Source: Chloroflexota bacterium (GTDB taxonomy: Bacteria; Chloroflexota; Anaerolineae; B4-G1). From it: a stretch of 7,696 nt of DNA. Shown one piece after another: positions 1-5,726 of the stretch (its first letter is position 1; the number at the start of each line of letters is the position of its first letter). The notes beneath the pieces were generated by a model. The model was not told the DNA's origin, did not search any database, and saw nothing but the letters and a program-made list of their open reading frames with translations. Both the position numbers and the translations under genes were made by a program. The stretch is from positions 1 to 7,696 of the forward strand of contig QMOC01000109.1 of the NCBI GenBank assembly GCA_003648085.1, given 5' to 3'.

Positions 1-17
1 AGTTTCCTACCCATCAT
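1..17 (-). CDS. Possible start of a further minus-strand gene (partial)
   Basis: Reading the minus strand, a GAGGTG box (20-25) precedes two adjacent ATG codons (15-17 and 12-14), followed by codons for Gly, Arg and Lys before the window ends. The box lies 2 nt from the first ATG and 5 nt from the second, so the second is the better-spaced start. Only five codons are visible, so nothing can be said about the product. If real, the gene would follow the glycosyltransferase gene in the same direction after about 50 nt. Very tentative. Confidence 0.2.
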
Positions 18-68
18 TTCACCTCAAACAAGGCCCCAAAGACAGGGACCGGGAGCGAGCAACGCAGT

Positions 69-464
69 CTAGTCATAGTGCTTGACCTGCGGCCAGACTT
101 CCTGAATTGGAAACCTGAGCCGCCTGGCGACGTAAACCGGTCTCTCCTGTTCCAGACAATAGTCGCAGTGAGCGGTAGCCGCCCACCTCACATCCTCGAA
201 GAACTCCCGCAGGTCGCCTTCGGATAAGCCGATCGAGATGACGACCTCACCGGAGGCGTCCCCAGGCCCCCACAGGAAGTAATTGTTGTGACCGCTGATG
301 GCCCTGGGCAGGCCGAGTTCCCGGCCGAGAAAATCCACCGCTCCGGCCTGGCCGTAGTTTCCCGCCAGAATGGTCGCTTGTGTCCGCTCGTCCGGCGGTA
401 AACTGTGGTACACCTCGGCAACGGTCGTGACCATCTCCTCCCAGCCCAGCCTGTCGGCGAAGTG
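69..464 (-). pseudogene. C-terminal remainder of the GT39-like glycosyltransferase, beyond an in-frame TAG
   Basis: This stretch continues the reading frame of the gene at 465-1610 without any shift. The only interruption is a TAG codon at 465-467. The translation resumes with HFADRLGWEEMVTTVAEVYH and ends in WPQVKHYD, which resembles the C-terminal soluble part of bacterial GT39-type membrane glycosyltransferases. The joined protein would be about 513 residues, normal for that family, so I read this as the cut-off end of one gene and not as a separate gene. The first internal ATG (432-434) has a GGGAGG box only about 2 nt upstream, a poor spacing, so independent re-initiation is possible but unlikely to give a useful protein. 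The real gene end is the TAG at 69-71. Confidence 0.75.
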
Positions 465-1610
465 CTAGGGCAGGGAACCCGTTTTTCCCTGCTCGATCTG
501 AACGCTCACGCCCAGCATGGCGGCGTACCTGGCGGTCGTCTCAGGGGGCAGGACGGGGACGCCCAAGGGGAGGGTAACGACGCCTCCCAGCGCCAGAACG
601 AGCAGTGCGACCGTCGCCAGCATCCGGCGCTGCCCGATGGCCCTTTCAACGACCAGGGCTCCGGGAGCCAATAGCATAGGATAGGCCCCGGTCAGCCGAT
701 CCGGGCGGCTCGATTGGCCCACGATGAGCACGGAGAGGATAACCAGGTAGACCCAGCCGAGCATACGATAAGGTCTCCCATCTGCGGCGAAAAGGAGGAA
801 ATACAGCCCGGCCAGCCATATCGGAAACGTGAGCGGATGCAGGACCAGGATTTGGGTCAGCATCAATTCCCCAGGTGGCGTCGGCACGTTCTTCACCAGG
901 TTTGAGTGGGCGTAAAACTCAAGCGAGAGCCGGTCGTGCTGCATCTGCCAGATGAGATTGGGTAGGAAGATGAGCATAGCAATCGCACCACCCAGCCATA
1001 GCCATTTACTGCGCAGATACCTTCGGGTGGGGGTCAACAGCAGGCCCAGGAGCATCCCCAGGCCGAACAGAGCCATCGTGTGCTTCATCTGCAGGCCGAG
1101 GCCCGCTATCACGCCGACCCACAGCCAGAGTCGGGGGCTATCCCGCTGGAGCAGCAAGAGCAGGATGTAAGCGCTCGCGGTCCACAGAAGCACCTCGAAG
1201 GCGTTGGGAGAGAAGAAGCCGTTGATGACCAGATGGACCGGCGCGATGGTGACCGCCAGCGCAGCCAGCGCCTGAGCGAATCTCCCCCCTCCCAGTCGGC
1301 GGGCCATCAGGCCGGTGAGGAAGACGGTCGCTGCTCCAGCAACGGCGGGCAAGAGGCGCAGGGCGAAGATCGAATCCCCCACAAGCCAGCGATTGACGCT
1401 GAGGAGAAAGGGCGCGAGCGGTGGAAGGTCAACGTAGCCGAAAGCAAGCCGTTCCGCGCAGACCAGATAGTAGAACTCATCTCGGAAGTAGCCGTACCCT
1501 GACAGGCGGTTATTGGTGGCGAGGTGGAGGAACAACTTGAGGAGAGTGATGGAGATTAACGGCTCGATCCCAGCGACCCCCAGCCAACGGAACCGGATTT
1601 GAGCCTCCAT
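465..1610 (-). CDS. GT39-family (ArnT/PMT-like) membrane glycosyltransferase, interrupted near the C-terminus
   Basis: The product is a polytopic GT-C-fold membrane protein of the dolichyl-phosphate-mannose mannosyltransferase (GT39) type. This family moves a sugar from a lipid-phosphate carrier to an acceptor on the outer face of the membrane; the sugar and acceptor here cannot be predicted. A first hydrophobic segment (about residues 14-31) is followed by an external loop with YFRDEFYYL (41-49), carrying the acidic pair D44-E45 expected at the active site, and then GYVDLPPL. Many hydrophobic stretches follow up to about residue 360. ATG 1608-1610 has a modest AGGA box (1618-1621) with a 7-nt spacer and starts 19 nt after the Ntn-hydrolase gene, fitting an operon. 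The frame ends at TAG 465-467 after 381 residues, but family-like sequence continues in the same frame to 69. It is a nonsense mutant, a sequencing error or a decaying gene. Confidence 0.82.
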   Translation of the reverse strand: MEAQIRFRWLGVAGIEPLISITLLKLFLHLATNNRLSGYGYFRDEFYYLVCAERLAFGYVDLPPLAPFLLSVNRWLVGDSIFALRLLPAVAGAATVFLTGLMARRLGGGRFAQALAALAVTIAPVHLVINGFFSPNAFEVLLWTASAYILLLLLQRDSPRLWLWVGVIAGLGLQMKHTMALFGLGMLLGLLLTPTRRYLRSKWLWLGGAIAMLIFLPNLIWQMQHDRLSLEFYAHSNLVKNVPTPPGELMLTQILVLHPLTFPIWLAGLYFLLFAADGRPYRMLGWVYLVILSVLIVGQSSRPDRLTGAYPMLLAPGALVVERAIGQRRMLATVALLVLALGGVVTLPLGVPVLPPETTARYAAMLGVSVQIEQGKTGSLP

Positions 1611-1617
1611 TGTTATA

Positions 1618-1621
1618 TCCT
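1618..1621 (-). promoter_or_regulatory. Weak ribosome binding site for the glycosyltransferase
   Basis: AGGA on the minus strand lies 7 nt before the ATG at 1608-1610. It is a weak match but well placed, and no better start codon is nearby. Confidence 0.4.
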
Positions 1622-1629
1622 ATCTCGGA

Positions 1630-2751
1630 TTATAACGTAAATTCCTCGTATTCATGTTCGCAAGGATTACCGTGGCAAAGCCATATTCTTAAATCCCTTG
1701 GTTTGGCGATAAAAGAACCAATAGTCACCGCACCTATGGGGAATTTGCTATGCTGACAGATACCTTTACCTTTTGTCTCACCCTCTCCGTGGTCTCTCGC
1801 TATCTCCTTCATCACACTCACATCTATGTTTCCATAGTGCCTTTTCAACAACTGCTCCATCCTCTTGGTCCTCGGAATGGCGTTAACGGTCATTTGAGGC
1901 ATTATCTTAAAGGTGCTTTCGTACTTCCTTATTTTCTCCAACGATGGCCTCATACAACAGCCCTCTGCACCATTCTCAATCACTTTAGCGTCATACTCAC
2001 ATAATGCCATCTCTACCCTTGCAGTCCTCTCCTTGTCGGAGAGGAAGATAGCCGATGGGGCTGATGAAAGGGACACCGCTTCAAACTCTCTCAGAGCCTC
2101 CTCCACCTCAGCACATTTTGAGAAAATCTTTGATTCCAACACGTATGCGGGGATACCGACTGCACGTATCTCGGATTTCTCTGCAAGGAGCGACATGTAA
2201 GCCACTGCAAGCCCTTCTTGATTTATCCCATGATGCGGCGTTACAACGCCAGCGAGGGCCGTTCCTATGTATTTATAGCCATCCTCGGGCTCGGCGAAAA
2301 GTACAATTTGCGTTTTTCGGACGGACTTAAACGCATCGGTATTCATCCCCAGCAAGGGCTCCCCACTTCTTGTAGCATTACCACAGGCGACCCAGGTTGA
2401 GCAGCCCTCAATTATTTCCGGGAAGATATTAAGATAAACTATATCCTTGTAATTCACCTGCGCTCCTTCCGCTATGCCCCTCATCTCCTCGACCATTGCA
2501 GGGTGGTATTCTCGGATGACTTCTTCATATTTCTCAGCCAAAGAACGAAGCCTATCGCTTTTACTTCTATACGTAAGGAATGCCCACAGTGTGTGACGAA
2601 GCCCAGGATGACCCTCTCTATATCCTGGCGCTAGAGAAAGCGCTCCAATAAGATGAAAGGCGGAGATTGCATCCTCAATTTCCTTTTTGCACTGCTTTCC
2701 ATACTCCAACCCCATTTCATAAGGAGCCCCTTTAATTTTTACCGTCTTCAT
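1630..2751 (-). CDS. C45/AAT-family autoproteolytic acyltransferase or hydrolase (Ntn-hydrolase)
   Basis: The 373-residue product resembles the acyl-CoA:6-aminopenicillanate acyltransferase (AAT, peptidase C45) family. Known members cleave themselves ahead of a Cys that then becomes the N-terminal nucleophile for amide or acyl-transfer chemistry. The expected site is G116-C117 in the motif EGCSTW, followed by CGNATRSGEPLLGMNTD, a typical family stretch. The end, HGNPCEHEYEEFTL, is also characteristic. No signal peptide is evident, so it is probably cytoplasmic. An upstream in-frame GTG (2764-2766) could extend it by five residues, but a strong GGAGGGG box sits 6 nt before ATG 2749-2751, so I chose the ATG. 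The gene is separated by 19 nt from both neighbours. It is clearly less GC-rich than they are (about 48% in a sampled 60-bp stretch against 63% in the DUF362 gene) and uses more AT-rich codons, suggesting recent transfer. The substrate is unknown; beta-lactam chemistry should not be assumed. Confidence 0.85.
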   Translation of the reverse strand: MKTVKIKGAPYEMGLEYGKQCKKEIEDAISAFHLIGALSLAPGYREGHPGLRHTLWAFLTYRSKSDRLRSLAEKYEEVIREYHPAMVEEMRGIAEGAQVNYKDIVYLNIFPEIIEGCSTWVACGNATRSGEPLLGMNTDAFKSVRKTQIVLFAEPEDGYKYIGTALAGVVTPHHGINQEGLAVAYMSLLAEKSEIRAVGIPAYVLESKIFSKCAEVEEALREFEAVSLSSAPSAIFLSDKERTARVEMALCEYDAKVIENGAEGCCMRPSLEKIRKYESTFKIMPQMTVNAIPRTKRMEQLLKRHYGNIDVSVMKEIARDHGEGETKGKGICQHSKFPIGAVTIGSFIAKPRDLRIWLCHGNPCEHEYEEFTL

Positions 2752-2757
2752 AAAAAT

Positions 2758-2764
2758 CCCCTCC
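2758..2764 (-). promoter_or_regulatory. Strong ribosome binding site that fixes the Ntn-hydrolase start
   Basis: GGAGGGG on the minus strand is followed by a 6-nt spacer (ATTTTT) and ATG 2749-2751. The box overlaps the alternative GTG start at 2764-2766, which makes that longer start unlikely. Confidence 0.8.
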
Positions 2765-2770
2765 ACTGCT

Positions 2771-3667
2771 CTACCTACTACTTATGGCGCTCGTCAGCAA
2801 TCTGCCAGCCGCCGCTTCGTCCACTTCGCCAAAGACCGCGCCCAGCAGCTTGCCGCGCGCATCGGCGGCCAGTAGGCCAGCGATTCCGCCGCCCTTCAAC
2901 GCCGCCAGCCCGGCCGACGCCGCCTCCGCATCGGGGTACTGCACCAGCAGCAGTTGCGCCACCGCACCGCCGACCTGGTACCGCGCCAGGAGGCCGTCCG
3001 TCCCGGGGCCTAACCCCAACAGGTTCTCGCCCCCCAGCCACAATTGGCTCTGGATGGAGATCTCCCGATGGAAGAAGACGACGCTGCGCTCCACCAGCCC
3101 ATCGGATGGCAACCGGTCCACCAACGCGGGCCGCTCCCCCCCGGCCGGCAGCGCGGCGGATATTGCCTCCGCAAAGCCCCATAGGTCGGCGTCGGGCAAC
3201 TCCTGGCGGGCGCGGATGCACACGTAGTAGCGATCCTGCCAGAAGGCCAGCCTCCGCCCCGGGTCGGCGTCGCCGTCGTTGCCGATGGCGACCGGCTCGC
3301 CCGCGATGCTGACGGTGAAGAGGCCGTAGGCGTCGGCGGGCGTAGCCAGTTGCCAGACCTCGACGTCCAGCACCGCCCCCCCCGCGCTCTCGTAGCGCCG
3401 CACCGCAACTTGCTCGAAGCCGTAGGCAAAGAAAGCCTCGGCCTGGCCGTCCACCAGGTCGTAGATGTTCTCGCGGTCGAAGAGTTCCACTTCGCCAGCG
3501 GGTGTCCAGCCCGGGAAGGCACCCGCGTCGAGGAATACATCGCCCAGCGAGACCAACCGGCCCCCGCACCCCGCCAATAACAGCGCGAAAATCAACGACC
3601 AATGACCAACCGCCGGTTTGGGCTTCAGGCTTTGAGACTTGTCATTTGTCATTTGCTCATTTGTCAT
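2771..3667 (-). CDS. DUF6599-like lipoprotein
   Basis: The 298-residue protein begins with a polar repeat-encoded leader (MTNEQMTNDK), then a short hydrophobic stretch ending in the lipobox LLAGC with Cys34. It should therefore be a secreted lipoprotein held at the outer face of the membrane. The mature part contains GWTPAGEVELF and NIYDLVDGQAEAFFAYGF (67-84), then VRRYES and VEVWQLATPADAYGLF. I recognise this pattern as that of the DUF6599 family, which has no established activity; the assignment is from memory of the motif. The start lies inside a tandem repeat; ATG 3665-3667 is the first in-frame ATG after an in-frame TGA (3680-3682), and ATG 3650-3652 (residue 6) is an equally possible start. 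Neither has a good ribosome binding site. It follows the second DUF362 lipoprotein gene by 68 nt and probably belongs to the same operon. Confidence 0.75.
   Translation of the reverse strand: MTNEQMTNDKSQSLKPKPAVGHWSLIFALLLAGCGGRLVSLGDVFLDAGAFPGWTPAGEVELFDRENIYDLVDGQAEAFFAYGFEQVAVRRYESAGGAVLDVEVWQLATPADAYGLFTVSIAGEPVAIGNDGDADPGRRLAFWQDRYYVCIRARQELPDADLWGFAEAISAALPAGGERPALVDRLPSDGLVERSVVFFHREISIQSQLWLGGENLLGLGPGTDGLLARYQVGGAVAQLLLVQYPDAEAASAGLAALKGGGIAGLLAADARGKLLGAVFGEVDEAAAGRLLTSAISSR
3593..3610 (+). repeat. Degenerate 7-bp repeats in inverted orientation, inside the lipoprotein signal sequence
   Basis: The plus strand reads as CAACGAC-CAATGAC-CAAC, 7-bp units resembling those of the neighbouring array but in the opposite orientation. 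Ten bases at 3597-3606 pair with 3641-3650 at nine of ten positions, leaving a 34-nt loop. On the coding strand the stretch encodes VGHWSL, the start of the hydrophobic part of the lipoprotein signal peptide. It looks like an eroded outlier of the array. Confidence 0.45.
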
Positions 3668-3738
3668 TTGCTCATTTGCTCATTTGCTCATTTGCTCATT
3701 TGTCATTCGCTCATTTGTCATTCGCTCATTTGTCATTA
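3641..3738. repeat. Array of 13 mixed 7-bp and 8-bp tandem repeats
   Basis: On the plus strand the array consists of GTCATTT/GTCATTC/GTCATTA (7 bp) and GCTCATTT (8 bp) units. In minus-strand order from 3738 the unit lengths are 7-8-7-8-7-8-8-8-8-7-8-7-7. Every unit supplies an ATG on the minus strand, and a 7+8 pair is 15 bp and encodes MTNEQ or MTNER. The array fills the gap between the second DUF362 gene and the DUF6599-like gene and reaches into both: its first unit contains the TAA stop of the former, and its last units encode the N-terminus of the latter. It resembles, in style only, the heptameric tandem repeats known from filamentous cyanobacteria. Confidence 0.9.
3680..3736 (-). CDS. 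Repeat-encoded leader ORF of 18 codons, coupled to the upstream stop
   Basis: ATG 3734-3736 overlaps the TAA of the second DUF362 gene as TAATG. A GAGGAG box (3748-3753) lies 11 nt upstream, inside that gene. The ORF reads MTNERMTNERMTNEQMSK and stops at TGA 3680-3682. Its frame is the same as that of the DUF6599-like gene, whose first ATG lies 15 nt beyond the stop. The stop arises because four 8-bp units occur in a row. It may be a translated leader, the remains of the original lipoprotein start, or simply a by-product of the repeat. Confidence 0.35.
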   Translation of the reverse strand: MTNERMTNERMTNEQMSK

Positions 3739-4704
3739 CACATTAATCTCCTCAACCTTGATGCCATCCAGTTCCATCGTCCCCAGCCCCATCTCCGCCG
3801 CCGCCTTCACGTAGGCGATGCTTGCTCCGGTCAGGCCGAAGAGAGTGGTGGCGTAGGCATCCGCCGCGACGATGTCGTGGCTGGCGATGATCGTGTCGGT
3901 CTGCTGCACGTCGTTCAGGCTACCGCCGGTGGGGCCGTGGGCGGTCAGGATGCGCACCGCGTCCACCACGGTCAGCGTCGGGCGCACCAGGCTCACCAGG
4001 TCGGCGACGCGCTGACCCAGGTTGAAGTGCATCCGGCTGGGGTTGAGGATCACGCCCAGCAGGTTCTTGCCCCCCAGGGTCAGCCCGGCCAGGGAGTGAT
4101 GCTTGGCGATGGGGACGTTGATCAGCACATTGGCCTCGAGCACGTCCTGATAGACCTCCCACTCGGTGATGTCGCGGCCCTCGGGGATGGGGGTCTTGAC
4201 GAACTTGACCGGGCTCATCACCTCCATCTCGCCGCCGGCCGTCCGCACCGCCTCCTCGATCCCGCTCACCGCGTAGGCCGATTCCGGCGTGCCGCCGAAG
4301 GGGGTGTCCATCACCCGCACCCTCCGCGCCCCGGCCCCCCGGCAGAGGGAGACCAGCGTGGCGACGACGGTGGGGTTGGTCGTTGCTGCATACTCCGGCG
4401 GGTGGTAGTCCACACAGATGTTGGGCTTGATGATCACGTCGTCGCCGGATTGGACGAAGCGCTCGATGCCGCCCAGGGCGGCGATGGCCGCTTTCGTGAT
4501 CGCCGCCGGGTCACTGCCCCGGGCGACGGCCAGGTAGGCCTGGTCGCCGGTGGGGGCGGGCGGTTGCCGGCGCCCCTTCGACGGGCTCGGAGCGCCGCCG
4601 GTGGTCGCGGTGGGTTGAGCCGTGCAGCCAGCGCCAAAGAGCGCCACGCCCGCTGCGGCCGCGCCGGTCAATTTGAGAAACTGCCGTCGGGTTAGTCTCA
4701 TCAT
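3736..4704 (-). CDS. DUF362 Tat lipoprotein (second copy)
   Basis: The 322-residue product opens with a twin-arginine signal, TRRQFLK (residues 5-11), an alanine-rich hydrophobic core, and a lipobox-like GAGC ending at Cys27. It should be exported folded through Tat and lipid-anchored. A low-complexity linker (28-53) leads into a DUF362 domain: DDVIIKPN (88-95), ATTNPTVV, VMDTP (131-135), VSGIEEAV, and the hallmark NVPIAKHHSLAGLT with GGKNLLG (196-217). DUF362 has no general known function. No ferredoxin-like cysteine cluster, as some relatives carry, is visible. The ATG overlaps the upstream TGA as ATGA, with a GGAGGT box 9 nt before it, so translation is probably coupled to the first DUF362 gene. 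A second ATG follows directly (4699-4701) and could be used instead. Confidence 0.87.
   Translation of the reverse strand: MMRLTRRQFLKLTGAAAAGVALFGAGCTAQPTATTGGAPSPSKGRRQPPAPTGDQAYLAVARGSDPAAITKAAIAALGGIERFVQSGDDVIIKPNICVDYHPPEYAATTNPTVVATLVSLCRGAGARRVRVMDTPFGGTPESAYAVSGIEEAVRTAGGEMEVMSPVKFVKTPIPEGRDITEWEVYQDVLEANVLINVPIAKHHSLAGLTLGGKNLLGVILNPSRMHFNLGQRVADLVSLVRPTLTVVDAVRILTAHGPTGGSLNDVQQTDTIIASHDIVAADAYATTLFGLTGASIAYVKAAAEMGLGTMELDGIKVEEINV
4569..4596. repeat. Short imperfect palindrome in the lipoprotein linker
   Basis: GGCGC (4569-4573) and GCGCC (4592-4596) flank a core, CCCTTCGACGGGCTCGG, that resembles short dispersed palindromic repeats seen in many GC-rich bacteria. It encodes the PSPSKGRR part of the linker after the lipobox of the second DUF362 protein. 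The resemblance is from memory only. Confidence 0.25.
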
Positions 4705-5726
4705 CCCAGTCTCACCTCCACCAATTTTATGCTATCGGGGTCGTTGGTGCCCAGTCCCAACCGGGCTCCATTCTCCAGCCAGCGAGCGGCGAGGGCTGTT
4801 TCTCCTCCTGGGCTAAACCCTTCAGAAGCCAGCGCCTCGCCGAACACCAGCAGACCGACCGTGTCGTGGGCGACCGGATCGAAACTCATCAGGATCGAGT
4901 CCCCGGTCACGGCCGAGCGCCAGAATCGCGTGCAAACCGTCAGCGCGTCACCGATGATGAGGCGGGTGCGTTCCTTGATCGGTGGCAGAGCATTCAGTTC
5001 GGGTATGGCGTGCTCTGCGTTGGAGTGGAAGCGACCGGGCCTGTCAATGGTGCCGTAGTGGTTTTTCATAGCGAAGGTGAGCCCTGAAATGCCGTGCCGT
5101 TTGAGGATCGGCATGTTGATCAGGGCATCGCAGTTCAGCAGGATGTCGCTGAGACGGACCTCGGTGTCCAGCAGCGTCCAGCCCGGCGTGTAGTCGCCCT
5201 CGGTGCCATAACAGCGCACGCCCGGCCCGTCCTGGTTGACCGGGAAGCCAGCGTTCTCCAATTCGCGAGTGAGGCGGTCAAATATGACAATCTGGTCCGC
5301 CGGAACTCCCGCCTCCTGGAGGCATTCCGTCACGGCCATCACCAGCGGGACGTGGGTCCAGAAGTCGCTCTCCCGGATGGTGTTGACCTTGATGGCGATG
5401 CGCTCGCCGGGGTCGAACAGAGCAGCCCAGGCTGCGTTGGCATCGTCCAGGCCGGTCAATGATCTGATCGCGGCGTCGAGCATCTGGCGGATGGCTTCCG
5501 GCACCAGCGTATCGCCATCCCACACGCCGGCGTGACGGGCGCGCACGACCTTGCCCGGCGCGTCGGGACGTATCCTGGTGACGGGTGGCCTGGTCGGCGT
5601 GGCGGCCAGTTGCCGGATGGGACGGCATCCGGCCAGCAGACCCGCCATCGCTGCCAGTTTGAGAAAAGCCCGCCTGGAGATCACCCGTGGGCGGGGGGTA
5701 GCGCTACAGTTGTGTTCTCTTGCCAT
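4701..5726 (-). CDS. DUF362 Tat lipoprotein (first copy)
   Basis: The 341-residue product has a polar n-region, the Tat motif SRRAFLK (17-23), a short hydrophobic stretch and a clear lipobox LAGC with Cys34, so it should be an exported lipoprotein. The DUF362 domain shows ERIAIKVN (108-115), VIFDR (147-151), the hallmark INMPILKRHGISGLT (203-217) and AMKNHYG (219-225), and a late segment MSFDPVAHDTVGLLVFGEAL. It is related to the next gene's product but clearly diverged: for instance it has KRHGISGLT where the other has KHHSLAGLT. A strong AAGGAG box 6 nt before ATG 5724-5726 supports this start, although the first 23 bp overlap the end of the PaaX-like gene. It ends in TGA overlapping the next ATG. 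The biochemical role is unknown. Confidence 0.87.
   Translation of the reverse strand: MAREHNCSATPRPRVISRRAFLKLAAMAGLLAGCRPIRQLAATPTRPPVTRIRPDAPGKVVRARHAGVWDGDTLVPEAIRQMLDAAIRSLTGLDDANAAWAALFDPGERIAIKVNTIRESDFWTHVPLVMAVTECLQEAGVPADQIVIFDRLTRELENAGFPVNQDGPGVRCYGTEGDYTPGWTLLDTEVRLSDILLNCDALINMPILKRHGISGLTFAMKNHYGTIDRPGRFHSNAEHAIPELNALPPIKERTRLIIGDALTVCTRFWRSAVTGDSILMSFDPVAHDTVGLLVFGEALASEGFSPGGETALAARWLENGARLGLGTNDPDSIKLVEVRLG
4714..4719 (-). promoter_or_regulatory. Ribosome binding site for the second DUF362 gene
   Basis: GGAGGT on the minus strand lies inside the last codons of the first DUF362 gene, 9 nt before ATG 4702-4704. It favours the first of the two adjacent ATGs. Confidence 0.65.

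Noticed and set aside
465..467. TAG read as an amino acid through an alternative code
   Set aside because: Four other frames in the window end convincingly at TAG, and no suppressor tRNA is visible here.
1629..1634. Perfect TATAAT on the minus strand just before the glycosyltransferase gene
   Set aside because: It arises from the Leu and stop codons of the Ntn-hydrolase gene (TTA TAA), and no -35-like hexamer lies at a suitable distance; the nearest TTGCGA is 23 bp away.
2764..2766. GTG start giving a five-residue longer Ntn-hydrolase
   Set aside because: It overlaps the strong ribosome binding site that is ideally placed for the ATG at 2749-2751.
3641..3738. CRISPR array
   Set aside because: The units are 7-8 bp with no spacers between them and no cas genes nearby; this is a short tandem repeat.
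3502..4695. Long plus-strand open frame (397 codons) opposite the DUF6599-like and second DUF362 genes
   Set aside because: It is antisense to two well-supported genes, its translation has no recognisable domain, and part of it is just the repeat array read backwards. GC-rich DNA commonly yields such shadows.
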